DNA of 64,000 nt from Limosilactobacillus panis. GTDB lineage: Bacteria; Bacillota; Bacilli; Lactobacillales; Lactobacillaceae. Every line of letters begins with the position of its first letter. The first letter of the stretch is position 1. The notes under the pieces were generated by a model that did not search any database, had not been told where the DNA came from, and saw only the letters and a list, made by a program, of their open reading frames with translations. Shown piece after piece: positions 46,604 through 56,141 of the stretch. The translations under genes were made by a program, and so were the position numbers. The stretch spans positions 496,001 through 560,000 of the forward strand of contig NZ_CP081855.1 of the NCBI RefSeq assembly GCF_019797825.1, given 5' to 3'.

Positions 46604-48347
46604 AAAAGTACCACTTTTAAGGGCCCTCAAGCACGACCGGTGGGTGCGACCGTACCTGCACCGCTACCGCAAGACGCTTACCCTGGCAATTTCTTTAGGA
46701 ATTGTCACCTTCGTCTGTGGTGGGGGACTGATGTTTTGTGCTGGCTTTTTGATTAGTAAGTCGGCGACCCACCCAGAAAATATCCTTCTCGTCTACGTGC
46801 CAATTGTTCTGACCCGGGCGTTCGGGATTGCCCGCCCTGCTTTTCGCTATGTTGAACGGCTGGTCAGCCATAACTGGGTTCTCAAGATGACCTCGCGCCT
46901 TCGTCAGAAGCTTTATGACAGCCTGGAAGAGGACGCCACCATCTTTAACAGCAAGTACCAGTTAGGTGATATCTTGGGACTGTTATCCGATGACGTCCAC
47001 CATATCCAAAACCTCTACCTCCGGACGATTTTCCCAATGCTGGTCGCCTGGGGTCTGTTTACCATCATCGTCATCGCCTTGGGGATTCTTTCTCCCTTAA
47101 TGGGGTTGTGGATGCTCCTGGTATTTGCCCTGATGATAGTTGCCATCCCCCTGTGGTCGGTCCTGGTGAACGGGGCCCGGCAGGAATACGAAAAGCAGGT
47201 CAAGGATGACCTCTACGTCAACCTTACTGATAACGTCTTGGGGGTTGGTGACTGGGTCCTTGCTGGTCGGGGTAAGGAATACTTACAGCTTCATGACGAA
47301 AACGAACTTCAGGTGCTGGCGGTCGAAAAAGCCATGCACCGCTTTGAACGACTGCGTGACTTTCTCGTGCAGATGCTGGTCCTCTTGATGGCGGTCAGCC
47401 TCCTTCTCTGGGGCGCTGCCCGCTTTGGGGGCCAACCGGGTGGTCCAGCGAACTGGATTGCGGCCTTTGTCTTGGCAATCTTTCCCCTAATTGATGCGGT
47501 TGCCCCCCTCCCGGCGGCAGCCCAGGAGACCAATGTCTACACTAAGTCGCTTGTCCGCTTGAACGGGTTGAACGCTGAGCAACCAGCTGCCACGACGAAT
47601 GTTCCCCAATTGGCTGAGCCGTATGAGATTCAGGTCAAAGACCTCCATTACACTTATCCCCACACAAAACGGCCCGTGCTGCGGGGAATTGACCTAACAA
47701 TCAAGCCGGGTGAGAAATTGGCCATCCTGGGAAAGAGTGGCGCGGGGAAGAGTACCCTCGCGGCGCTTTTGCGGGGTGACCGGGTACCAACCAGCGGTGC
47801 CGTAACGCTAAATAGTGTTGCCACCAGCCAGTTTGGTGACCAAATTGCCGACTACATTGGGGTTATCAACCAGCAGCCGTACCTTTTTAACACGACAATT
47901 GCAAATAACATCCGCCTTGGTAACGAAGATGCCAGTGACGACCAGGTCTGGGAAGTCCTCAAGCGGGTCGGCCTCGCGCCGATGGTTAAGGCCTTGCCCC
48001 ACGGTATCGAAACTAAGGTTGACGAAGCCGGCCTCCGCTTCTCCGGTGGTGAACGTCACCGGTTAGCCCTTGCTCGAATCTTGCTCAAGGATACCCCCGT
48101 GGTTCTTCTTGACGAACCAACCGTTGGGCTGGACCCTATCACAGAACAGGCGGTCATTGATACAATCCTGAACCAGCTGGCGGGAAAGACCTTGATCTGG
48201 ATTACCCACCACCTCCAAGGGATTGAACGCTTTGATCAGGTTATCTTTATTGAAGATGGTAAACTTGAGATGCACGGTAAGCCGGCCGAATTGTGGACTA
48301 ACAATGCCCGTTACCGTGAACTAAAAAAAGCCGATCAGGGACTGTAA
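46596..48347 (+). CDS. cydC: ABC exporter subunit CydC, cytochrome bd assembly
   Basis: A 583-aa half transporter and partner of CydD. Walker A is GKSGAGKSTL, the signature FSGGERHR and Walker B VVLLDEPTVGLDP. I prefer ATG 46596, behind AAGGTGAAAAGG, to the GTG four codons earlier. The stop lies within a hairpin (48325-48363) that ends the operon. Confidence 0.95.
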   Translation: MFKKVPLLRALKHDRWVRPYLHRYRKTLTLAISLGIVTFVCGGGLMFCAGFLISKSATHPENILLVYVPIVLTRAFGIARPAFRYVERLVSHNWVLKMTSRLRQKLYDSLEEDATIFNSKYQLGDILGLLSDDVHHIQNLYLRTIFPMLVAWGLFTIIVIALGILSPLMGLWMLLVFALMIVAIPLWSVLVNGARQEYEKQVKDDLYVNLTDNVLGVGDWVLAGRGKEYLQLHDENELQVLAVEKAMHRFERLRDFLVQMLVLLMAVSLLLWGAARFGGQPGGPANWIAAFVLAIFPLIDAVAPLPAAAQETNVYTKSLVRLNGLNAEQPAATTNVPQLAEPYEIQVKDLHYTYPHTKRPVLRGIDLTIKPGEKLAILGKSGAGKSTLAALLRGDRVPTSGAVTLNSVATSQFGDQIADYIGVINQQPYLFNTTIANNIRLGNEDASDDQVWEVLKRVGLAPMVKALPHGIETKVDEAGLRFSGGERHRLALARILLKDTPVVLLDEPTVGLDPITEQAVIDTILNQLAGKTLIWITHHLQGIERFDQVIFIEDGKLEMHGKPAELWTNNARYRELKKADQGL

Positions 48348-48364
48348 TCCCTAATTGGCTTTTA
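48325..48364. terminator. Terminator between cydC and the polyprenyl synthase gene
   Basis: AAAGCCGATCAGGGA pairs with TCCCTAATTGGCTTT around the cydC stop. An A run lies on one side and a T run on the other, so it can serve both convergent genes. Confidence 0.8.
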
Positions 48365-48373
48365 CATTGGCTT

Positions 48374-49360
48374 TTACATGGTACGCTTGAGCAGTTGAGT
48401 TGCCATCTGGTGAAGAAGGCGGCGGGCCCGGTTATCGGGAAGCTTGGTGAGGTTCTCAATTGCCTTATTGGTGAACCGGCTGGCTAATTGGCGACTGGCC
48501 TTGACCGCGTCCGACGCAATGACAATTTCTTGGACCCTCTGCATATCAGCGAGGGTCATTTGTCTTTTCTTAGCCAGCAGCGGACTTAACTTGGTGGCCG
48601 TAGCCGGTTGTTGAAGGGCCATAAGGAGGGGTAAGGAATAGACACCGGTAGCGAGATCTTCAAGAACCGGCTTATTCAGTTCCTGACCGCCAGTGTAGTC
48701 AAGAATATCGTCAAGCATTTGAAAGGCGATTCCCAGATTTTGCCCGAATCTTGCAGCAGGTCCGGTCAACCGCTCGTCCCCACCGCCAAAGTGGGCACCT
48801 TCCCGGGCGGCCAAGCGGAAGAGGGCGGCGGTTTTACCGTTAACGTTTTTAAGGTAGTCCTTGAGTCCCTGCTGGGTATTGAACCGCTGTCCCATCTGTC
48901 CCAGCTCGCCGTTTAAAATTTGGCGCATACTGCGAGCGTTGGTGGTGAGGTAGCTAGACCCCGGCATCGTTTCAATCAGGAGGTCAAAGAAGACCGTGAA
49001 GAGCAGGTCACCGGCATAGACGGCGGTGTCCTTCCCAAAGCGGGCCTGAATGCTGACTGCTCCCCGTCTTTTTGGTGAGTCATCGATGATATCATCGTGG
49101 ATTAGGGTTGCCATATGTAGGACCTCAATTGATGCGGCGACCTTCACTAAGCGGTCATCATGCGCGCCGTTTTGGGGGTTGCAAGCCCGGGCCGTTAACA
49201 ACAAGAGAGCGGGGCGGAGGTACTTGCCGCCGTTGTCGGCCATCGTTAAAAGGGCTGTTTCTAGGGACGGGTTATCGCAGATAATCCGTTGGTGGATGCA
49301 GTCATTGACTGCCTGGAGCTGTGTGCTGATTAGTGGATAATGTTGCCATCTATTTTTCAT
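48374..49360 (-). CDS. Polyprenyl diphosphate synthase (menaquinone side chain)
   Basis: A 328-aa trans-prenyltransferase that lengthens farnesyl or geranyl diphosphate. The two aspartate-rich motifs are LIHDDIIDD (about residues 84-92) and FQMLDDILDYTG, with GGKYLRPAL before the first. It is HepT/IspB-like. I chose ATG 49360 (MKNRWQHY), behind AAAAGGAAAA. The longer frame to 49468 would overlap the opposite gene. It is divergent from the MenA-like gene, and the two together suggest prenylation of an imported quinone precursor. Confidence 0.92.
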   Translation of the reverse strand: MKNRWQHYPLISTQLQAVNDCIHQRIICDNPSLETALLTMADNGGKYLRPALLLLTARACNPQNGAHDDRLVKVAASIEVLHMATLIHDDIIDDSPKRRGAVSIQARFGKDTAVYAGDLLFTVFFDLLIETMPGSSYLTTNARSMRQILNGELGQMGQRFNTQQGLKDYLKNVNGKTAALFRLAAREGAHFGGGDERLTGPAARFGQNLGIAFQMLDDILDYTGGQELNKPVLEDLATGVYSLPLLMALQQPATATKLSPLLAKKRQMTLADMQRVQEIVIASDAVKASRQLASRFTNKAIENLTKLPDNRARRLLHQMATQLLKRTM

Positions 49361-49424
49361 TGTAATAATTTTCCTTTTAATCAAAAATGCTTTAGTTATA
49401 ATTATACCGAAAGGATGTGATTTG

Positions 49425-50327
49425 GTGTCACTAAATGTATTTTTAGAGCTTGTCGAAATTAAGGCCAAGACGGCAAGCGTTGTCCCCTTCCTCTTGGGGA
49501 TGGGTTTTAGCTTGTATTATTTTCATTCTATCAACTGGCTGTTGGCACTTATTTTCTTTGTAGCGATGTTCCTATTTAACATGGCAGTTGATATGCTTGA
49601 TAACTACAATGACTACAACCACGCGGTTGACCAACAGAACTACAAACAAAAGACCAACATCATCGGTCGGGAAAACCTATCACCCCACCTGGTATTAGGA
49701 CTGTTGGTAATCTTCACGGCAACCGCCGCTTTACTTGGTCTCTACCTGGTTTACCTAGCCGGGTGGCCGGTACTGTGGATGGGAATCTTTTGCTTTGCCA
49801 TCGGGATTCTGTATTCCTCGGGGCCCCATCCCATTTCCAACTTACCATTTGGTGAATTAGCATCGGGCTTTACGATGGGCTTCATGATTGTCCTCTTAAG
49901 CGTCTACCTCAATGCTTACCAACAATTTCAGTGGAATTGGGCAACCTTATGGCGGGTCTTCGTCATCGCCCTGCCAGATGAATTATGGATTTCTAACCTT
50001 ATGTTAGCTAATAACATCTGTGATGCGCAAGAGGATGAGGATAATCACCGTAAAACAATTGTCCATTTCATCGGTAAACGGAATGCTTTGATTGCTTTTA
50101 GTGTCAAGAATGTTATCGCCTTCTTAGTGATTGTCGCTTCTCCTTTACTGAAGATTGCCCCATGGACAGTTATTTTATCATTAGTTATTGTACCTTTTAC
50201 TTATCACCAGAACAAGTTACTTGTTCACAAGCAGATTAAGTGTGAGACCTTTATCTGTGGTGTTAAAATACTTTTAGTCGGATCAGTCGCCCAGCTATTA
50301 ATGTACTGGGTTGGCATACTTTTGTAG
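49425..50327 (+). CDS. menA: UbiA-family prenyltransferase, MenA-like
   Basis: An integral membrane enzyme, likely attaching the polyprenyl chain to 1,4-dihydroxy-2-naphthoate to give demethylmenaquinone. The two metal-binding motifs are DMLDNYNDYNHAVD (about residue 57) and DAQEDEDNHRKT. The length of 300 aa is normal. It starts at GTG 49425 or the TTG just before, behind AAAGGATGTGA. No ring-forming men genes are in the window. It lies 15 bp before ndh and forms an operon with it. Confidence 0.9.
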   Translation: MSLNVFLELVEIKAKTASVVPFLLGMGFSLYYFHSINWLLALIFFVAMFLFNMAVDMLDNYNDYNHAVDQQNYKQKTNIIGRENLSPHLVLGLLVIFTATAALLGLYLVYLAGWPVLWMGIFCFAIGILYSSGPHPISNLPFGELASGFTMGFMIVLLSVYLNAYQQFQWNWATLWRVFVIALPDELWISNLMLANNICDAQEDEDNHRKTIVHFIGKRNALIAFSVKNVIAFLVIVASPLLKIAPWTVILSLVIVPFTYHQNKLLVHKQIKCETFICGVKILLVGSVAQLLMYWVGILL

Positions 50328-50342
50328 AATGGAGGAGAAATG

Positions 50343-51563
50343 ATGAAAAAGGTAGTTGTATTGGGGGCCGGTTATGCTGGCCTAAAGACAGTCGTTGAGT
50401 TACAAAAGAAGTGTCAAGGTGAGGTAGAAATTACCCTAGTTGACGAGAATTCGTACCATTACGAGGCCACTGACTTGCATGAAGTAGCGTCAGGAAACCT
50501 CCCGGCCAGCAAGATTACTTTCCCAATTGCGGATGTCTTAAATCCAAAGATGACCACCTTGCTGCTGGACCATGTTGAAAAGGTCAATGAAGCGGAAAAG
50601 ACGGTTGAGTTAGCGCACCACCAGCCGCTTAAGTATGATTACTGTGTTTTTGCGTTAGGCTTTGTTTCCGAAACCTTTGGTATCAAGGGGGCCGAGGAGA
50701 ATAGCCTGTCGATGACCAGCGTCAAGGAAGCCGAAGCAATTCATGCCCATATTATTGACCGGATGAAGGATTATCAGCAGAGCCAGGACCCAGCTGACCT
50801 GAAGATTGTTATCTGCGGTGCTGGCTTTACGGGAATCGAACTGGCAGGGGCACTGGCTGATGCCCGTCCACGGTTTGCTAAGCTTGCCGGGGTGACCCCT
50901 GATAAGGTAACGATTGACATTATCGATGCTTCGAAGCGACTGTTGCCAATGTTTAACGACAACCTAGCTGAATATGGTGTTAACCTGTTGAAGAAGCTTG
51001 ACATCAATGTTATTACGGAGGCTCTGATTCAAGAAATCAAGCCGGGAACCGTTCTTTATAAGGGGGTCAATGACGAAGACGGGACCCCACTGCACGAAAT
51101 TCAAGGGAATACCATTATTTGGACGACCGGGGTCAGCGGCAGTCCAGTAGTGGCCGAATCTGGCCTTCAGCAACGGCGGGGTCGGGTAATGGACAGTGGT
51201 CACTTGACCGCCCCACAAGACGATGAACTCTACATGGTCGGGGACGTTGCAGCGGTAATGCCGCCAGATGGTAAACGGCCGTACCCAACCACGGCACAGA
51301 TTGCCTTGTCGATGGCTAATTACGTTGCCAAAGACATTGCTGCCCGTGTAAAGGGAAGCAGCCGGCCGAGCGCTTACACCTACAAGTCACTGGGGACGGT
51401 TGCCTCAGTTGGTAACACCCGGGCATTCGGGGAGGTTAGTGGTCATTCCTTTAAGGGTTACCCTGCTTCGGTTCTCAAAAAGATGATCATGAACAAGTCG
51501 CTCATGGAATTAGGGGGCTTCAAGGAGCTCTTTGCTAAGGGCCGCTTTGACCTTTACCACTAG
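50343..51563 (+). CDS. ndh: Type II NADH dehydrogenase
   Basis: A single-subunit FAD enzyme that passes electrons from NADH to the quinone pool without pumping protons. The FAD motif is VVVLGAGYAGLKTV, the NAD motif IVICGAGFTGIELAGALAD and the second FAD motif LYMVGDVAAV. The C-terminal amphipathic end is expected to bind the membrane. The length is about 406 aa. Two ATG codons (50340, 50343) follow GGAGGAGAA. With cydAB and the prenyl genes it forms a minimal respiratory chain. Confidence 0.96.
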   Translation: MKKVVVLGAGYAGLKTVVELQKKCQGEVEITLVDENSYHYEATDLHEVASGNLPASKITFPIADVLNPKMTTLLLDHVEKVNEAEKTVELAHHQPLKYDYCVFALGFVSETFGIKGAEENSLSMTSVKEAEAIHAHIIDRMKDYQQSQDPADLKIVICGAGFTGIELAGALADARPRFAKLAGVTPDKVTIDIIDASKRLLPMFNDNLAEYGVNLLKKLDINVITEALIQEIKPGTVLYKGVNDEDGTPLHEIQGNTIIWTTGVSGSPVVAESGLQQRRGRVMDSGHLTAPQDDELYMVGDVAAVMPPDGKRPYPTTAQIALSMANYVAKDIAARVKGSSRPSAYTYKSLGTVASVGNTRAFGEVSGHSFKGYPASVLKKMIMNKSLMELGGFKELFAKGRFDLYH

Positions 51564-51585
51564 AATTGAATGCTTGTTAAGCTAG

Positions 51586-51622
51586 TAAGAACATCGTCCC
51601 CAACGGCGGTGTTCTTTTTTAG
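51586..51622 (+). terminator. Terminator of menA-ndh
   Basis: AAGAACATCGTCC pairs imperfectly with GGCGGTGTTCTT, followed by TTTTTTAG. The TnpB element begins right after its T run. Confidence 0.8.
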
Positions 51623-51724
51623 TTTTTAATCGAACATATGTTTTGAAATATGATATAATATCCTTAACAGAGAGTGGTGTTCAGTTATTAATTAGCTTTA
51701 TTGACTGGCCAATGATGAAAGATT

Positions 51725-52894
51725 GTGGTGAAAATGGCGCAAATTATAAAGGGAATCAAACTTCGTCTATATCCCAATGCCCAGCAGAGGGAACAGTTGT
51801 GGCAGATGTTTGGTAACGATCGTTTTGTTTGGAACCAAATGTTGGCAATGGCCAAAGAGCGGTATCAAAATAATCCCGGTAGTCACTTCGTCAATGAATA
51901 CGGGATGAATTATCTACTGAAGAGGCTCAAACAGGAATACCCATTCCTTAGGGCTAGTGACTCAACCAGTTTCCTCGTGGTTAATCACAAACTTGCCCAA
52001 GCCTTTAAGATACTGTTCAAGCATCAGGGTGGCTATCCACGTTTCAAATCACGTCGTTCCACCCGGCAAGCTTATACGGGGCGGTCAGTTTGTCGGGTGC
52101 TTGCTAAACGGCGGGTGAGATTACCTAAGCTGGGCAGTATTCGGACCAGTAAAACAACCCGGTTAGCTAATAGCAAGATCAAGTGCTATACGGTTTGCCT
52201 TGAGCCCACCGGCCGCTACTATCTGTTACAAGTAGCGGTTGAGGCTCCTGAATCCTTAAGGAAGACGGGAAGAACCGCCGGAATTGATGTTGGCATCGCT
52301 AATCTAGCCATTAGTTCTGATGGAATTAAATATGGAACCTTCAATGCTAAATGGGCGGAAAAGCAAGCAACCAAGTGGCAAAGCAAGTATGCCCAACGGA
52401 AACATCAGGCGACAGTTGCTGTCTGTCAATGGAACCATAACCACAAAACCATTAAGAAAGAACTAAGTGATTAACAAAACTGGCAACGAGCACAGCAACA
52501 AAAGGCCCGTTACCAAGCCAAGGTGGCGAACCAGCGCAAAGATTATTTGCATAAATTAACAACAACTTTGGTTAAGCAATACGACGTAATTGTCATTGAA
52601 GATTTGAAAGCCAAAAATCTTCAGAAAAATCATTGCCTAGCTAAATCGATTGCAAATGCCAGTTGGTATCAGTTCCGGACCATGTTGGCGTATAAATGTG
52701 CCTGGTATGGCAAGAAATTAGTAACTGTTAAACCAAACTATACCAGCCAAATTTGTAGCCATTGTGGTTACCATAGCGGACCAAAGCCGTTACAAATTCG
52801 TGAATGGACTTGCCCAAACTGTGGTACCCATCACGACCGCGATATTAATGCGGCAGTTAATATCTTACATCAAGGATTAAAAGCCGTTGGCTAG
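51725..52894 (+). pseudogene. tnpB: TnpB copy 2, with an internal stop
   Basis: The sequence is nearly identical to the intact tnpB at 15086-16258. A single base change turns the Tyr codon after KKELSD into TAA (52472-52474), separating the N-terminal 249 residues from the C-terminal part (Glu and last Asp of RuvC plus the zinc ribbon). It also lacks one Ser codon in YYLLQVAVEA. The truncated protein lacks two RuvC residues and cannot cut. The C-terminal piece from 52523 has its own ATG but is unlikely to act. Confidence 0.93.
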
Positions 52895-53013
52895 GAACTA
52901 GCCATGGTAAAAGAGTGGAGTTCTGTAAGTTAGGTACCTTGAATACAGGTATAATATCCTAAATACTACTCCATGTTCCCAGAAGCTTGGTCATTAATGG
53001 CAAAGTAGTTTAC
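52895..53013 (+). ncRNA. Candidate omega RNA of TnpB copy 2
   Basis: This non-coding segment is conserved with copy 1 to the right end. If still transcribed it could guide the intact TnpB of copy 1, with the adjacent GTTGGTACTAAGGATTAC as guide. This is inferred from position. Confidence 0.45.
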
Positions 53014-53164
53014 GTTGGTACTAAGGATTACGACGAGGCAATGGCCCGGCGTTAATTTAACTGATTGATGTAAAGTATCTGTAATAATTAATTTTGTTAT
53101 AGATGCTTTAATTTTTTATTGCCTTTTTTGTCGTAAATTTAGTGGACACCAATTCTAAACCATA

Positions 53165-53192
53165 TTGACATTAAATCGCCAGCGTGTAAAAT
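53165..53192 (+). promoter_or_regulatory. Promoter of the zinc-binding protein pseudogene
   Basis: TTGACA (53165-53170), a 16-bp spacer, TAAAAT (53187-53192). The Zur box begins 10 bp after the -10. Confidence 0.65.
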
Positions 53193-53201
53193 TTCAGTTC
53201 A

Positions 53202-53224
53202 TTAATCGTAATAATTACGATTAA
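53202..53224 (+). promoter_or_regulatory. Zur-type operator
   Basis: A perfect 23-bp palindrome (11-1-11) containing TCGTAATAATTACGA, which equals the Bacillus Zur consensus TCGTAATnATTACGA. It covers the expected transcription start, so zinc-bound Zur would block the promoter. Confidence 0.85.
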
Positions 53225-53239
53225 TGAAAGGAGTATTTT

Positions 53240-54170
53240 ATGGGTAAATTACAAAAGATATTTATTAGTATTGCAGTAGTGGCCTGCTTCGTTTGTGGGT
53301 GAGGCAATTTAGTGTCTGCTAACAGTGAACGACCAATTTGGGTGGTAACCGGGCTGAACTTTTATGACGAAGTTGCTAAGCAGGTCGCTGGCCAGCATGG
53401 TCAAGTAACATCTTTTATTAACAGTTCCTCGGTTAACCCTCATGATTACCAGCCAGGCGCTAAGCAGGCGGAGGAAGTTGCCAAGAGCAATGTTGTAATC
53501 GAAAACGGTGCTGGTTATGATAACTGGATGAATAAGCTGGCCAAATCCAGCGGCAACCAGGACTCTAAGGTTGTAAATGTCGGTAAGGTAGTCGGCAAGA
53601 AAAATGGTGATAATGAACACTTATGGTATCGGCCGACAACCGTCAAGCAATTAGCAAATGCATTAGCCAGTCAGTATAGTAAGATCGATCCTGACCATGC
53701 TAAGGAGTATCGCGCTAATGCGCACCGGTATATTGCTTCCCTTAAGCCCCTAGATCAAGAAATCGCTAAGGATAAGCAGCAAGTTAACCCACAGAAAAAG
53801 GAAGTTGCGGTAAGTGAACCAGTTTTCGACTATGCTTTAGAAAGTATGGGATACCAAGTCATGGATAAGCACTTTGAAAAGGCTGTTGAGGACGGTAAAG
53901 ATCCTTCGCCAAAGGATATTCACCAGTTTCAGTAGGTAATTTGTAAGCATCAGATTGCTTTCTTTGTTGATAATACCCAGGCGAGTGACCGGGTCGTCAA
54001 AAATTTAGTTGCCTTGGCAAAGAAAAACGACGTTCCCGTACTAAAGGTGACTGAAACTAAACCCAGTCAGAAGATGATTTATACTAAATGGATGATGAAC
54101 CAGTACCAGGAGTTGTCAAAAATTCAAAAAGAAATTATGGTACAAATCGAAAATAAAGGAAGCTGGAAAA
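53240..54170 (+). pseudogene. Zinc ABC transporter substrate-binding protein (AdcA/ZnuA type), two stops
   Basis: A cluster A-1 metal-binding lipoprotein that would deliver zinc to an ABC importer. The frame runs from ATG 53240, with signal peptide MGKLQKIFISIAVVACFVCG, through WVVTGLNFYDEVAKQVAG, NPHDYQPGAKQ (first metal His), GDNEHLWYRP (second His) and VSEPVFDYALESMGY. A TGA at 53300-53302 falls in the lipobox region and a TAG at 53933-53935 cuts the C-terminal lobe (HQIAFFVDNTQASDR). Both are in the same frame, so point mutations are enough. No transporter genes adjoin. The exact natural end is unclear (about 54150-54180). Confidence 0.88.
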
Positions 54171-54218
54171 AATATCGGAGTGCTCCAATGCTTTTTCAGC
54201 TTCCTTTTGCCTTAGGTT
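54164..54218. terminator. Hairpin between convergent genes
   Basis: AAGGAAGCTGGAAAAA pairs with TTTTTCAGCTTCCTT around a 20-base loop. A and T runs on its sides suit termination of glpT on the minus strand. Confidence 0.7.
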
Positions 54219-54226
54219 CATTAACT

Positions 54227-55537
54227 TTATTTAACGGCTTCTTGTCCGCGAACGTTCCAGGATGTCAAGAAAATCAGGCAGGCGACGATACTGGCAACTA
54301 GAATCAGGACAAAGCCCATGTGCCAGCCGGCCATGTCAACGACCCAGCCGAGGACAGCATTGGCGGAGAAGGACCCGAAGAAGTAGCCAAAAAGGCCAGT
54401 TAACCCAGCAGCAGTCCCGGCGGCCTTCTTTGGCACCAGGTCAAGGGCTTGTAGGCCGGCTAACATGACTGGACCGTAAATCAAAAAGCCAATTGCCACC
54501 AGGGCGGCGTTAATCACTGCTAGACTATTAGCGGACATGTAGACCACGAGGAAGACAGTTACCAGGACCATGTAGCAGAAACTAGCCGGACCCCGCCGAC
54601 CGTGGAAAACATGGTCAGAAACCCAACCGGCCAGTAGGGTACCGGGAATTCCGGCTAATTCGTACCAGAGGTAGGAAGCGCTAGCGCTACCAAGAGTGAT
54701 TCCCTTTACCTCGGTCAGGTAGGTTGGTACCCAGTTTTCCACTCCGTAACGGACGAGGTAGACGAAGATATTAGCACAGGCGATGACCCAGACCCACTTA
54801 TTATTGAGGACGTGCTTGAACAGGAGCTCCTTGGTGGTAAAGTTGTGCTCGTTTAGCTGGTGACTCTTGTTTGGGTAATCATTACGGTACTCCTCAATTG
54901 GTGGCAAGCCAACCGATTCGGGACTGTTACGCATCAGGATAAAGGCGATTCCGGCAATTACGATTCCAGCAATGGCGGGGATAATGAAGGCCCCGTTAAA
55001 ACTTTTGATACCGAGGGAACTTGCCGCAATCAAGACAATCCCCCAGTTGGCCAGGGGTGCCATTAAGCCACCGCCGACATTATGGGCCGTGTTCCAGAGG
55101 GCGGTCTTGCCACCCCGCTCGTTGAGGGAAAACCAGTGGACCAAAATCCGGCCACACGGGGGCCAGCCCATCCCCTGAAACCAACCGATGACGAACAAGA
55201 CGATGAACATGGTCGTGATGTTACTGGTTAGCGCGGGGATGAAACCGAAGGCTAAGTTGGTTAAGGAAACCAGCAGTAGGCCGAGGGGCAAGAAAATTCG
55301 GGCATCACTCTTGTCGGAAACAATCCCCATCACGAACTTACTAATTCCGTAAGCGAGGGAGACGGCGGAGAGGGCCAGTCCTAATTGCCCCTTTGAGAAG
55401 CCCTCCTTGATTAATCCGGGGATAGCGATTGAAAAGTTGTTTCTTAATAGGTAGTAACCGGCGTAGCCAACGAAAATACCGATAAAGACTTGTAGGCGCA
55501 AGCGACGGTAGGAGGCGTCGATTTTACTCTTGTCCAT
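54227..55537 (-). CDS. MFS organophosphate:phosphate antiporter, GlpT/UhpT family
   Basis: A 436-aa major facilitator with 12 helices. The family has GYAGYYLLRNNFS in helix 1, which matches the OPA signature region, and GWFQGMGWPPCGRILVHWF in helix 4-5, typical of GlpT-like proteins. It likely imports glycerol-3-phosphate in exchange for phosphate. Hexose phosphate is the alternative. ATG 55537 has AAGGAGCATTTTCAT upstream. It is monocistronic. Confidence 0.88.
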   Translation of the reverse strand: MDKSKIDASYRRLRLQVFIGIFVGYAGYYLLRNNFSIAIPGLIKEGFSKGQLGLALSAVSLAYGISKFVMGIVSDKSDARIFLPLGLLLVSLTNLAFGFIPALTSNITTMFIVLFVIGWFQGMGWPPCGRILVHWFSLNERGGKTALWNTAHNVGGGLMAPLANWGIVLIAASSLGIKSFNGAFIIPAIAGIVIAGIAFILMRNSPESVGLPPIEEYRNDYPNKSHQLNEHNFTTKELLFKHVLNNKWVWVIACANIFVYLVRYGVENWVPTYLTEVKGITLGSASASYLWYELAGIPGTLLAGWVSDHVFHGRRGPASFCYMVLVTVFLVVYMSANSLAVINAALVAIGFLIYGPVMLAGLQALDLVPKKAAGTAAGLTGLFGYFFGSFSANAVLGWVVDMAGWHMGFVLILVASIVACLIFLTSWNVRGQEAVK

Positions 55538-55612
55538 ATGAAAATGCTCCTTACTGATAAATTATTCAGCATTAATTGTACTACTGTTTGTAATGGTTAA
55601 GAACAAAAAATA

Positions 55613-55645
55613 AAGGGCTTCCATAAGAAGAAAGCCCTTATCAAC
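55613..55645 (-). terminator. Terminator of mscL
   Basis: TAAGGGCTTTCTTC pairs with GAAGCCCTTTATTTTTT on the minus strand. Confidence 0.75.
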
Positions 55646-55664
55646 CATTAATTCTGGTTAGTAG

Positions 55665-56036
55665 TCATTCGTTTGCCTGTTTCTTTAACGTCTCCGCAAT
55701 TTCCCTGAGGTATTGAACTTCGGGACTTAGTGCGGCCGGTTTTTCTTCCTTCTTGTGGAAGTGGTTGATAAATTTAACCAGCAGGAAGACAACGAAGGCG
55801 ATGATGATAAAGTTAATGACGGCATTTAAAAACAGGCCGTATTTGAACTGAGCGTCGCCAACGGTTAGGACAAAGTTTGAAAGGTCAATTTTCCCGATAA
55901 AAAGACCAATCAGGGGGTTAATCAGGTTATTGACCAGGGAATTAACGATGGCAGTAAATGCTGCCCCGACAATGATCCCGACAGCCATGTCAACAACGTT
56001 CCCACGGGCAATAAAATCTTTGAATTCCTTGAGCAT
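55665..56036 (-). CDS. mscL: Large-conductance mechanosensitive channel
   Basis: A 123-aa pentameric channel that opens at membrane tension on osmotic downshock. The N-terminus [20 protein letters not shown] and the pore helix [15 protein letters not shown] are typical, with a second helix ([20 protein letters not shown]) and a charged tail. ATG 56036 has AAGGAGGCTCATC upstream. Confidence 0.97.
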   Translation of the reverse strand: MLKEFKDFIARGNVVDMAVGIIVGAAFTAIVNSLVNNLINPLIGLFIGKIDLSNFVLTVGDAQFKYGLFLNAVINFIIIAFVVFLLVKFINHFHKKEEKPAALSPEVQYLREIAETLKKQANE

Positions 56037-56141
56037 GATGAGCCTCCTTTTTAACTGTCTTTCGTATTATCATTTTATCAATAGAATCAGGCTAGTGGCT
56101 ACGGTTAATTAATTAGATTTAATAAATTTTAAGTAATGGAA

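Larger units (their letters stand above)
51623..53013 (+). mobile_element. IS200/IS605-type element carrying tnpB only, copy 2
   Basis: It has the same ends as copy 1: TTTTTAATCGAACATATG at the left and a right end near GTAGTTTAC (53005-53013), after which the flank differs. Again no tnpA is present. It stands in the tail of the ndh terminator. Confidence 0.75.

Noticed and set aside
52523..52894. Independent small protein from the TnpB C-terminus
   Set aside because: It is simply the rest of the interrupted tnpB; it has no Shine-Dalgarno and lacks the first RuvC Asp.
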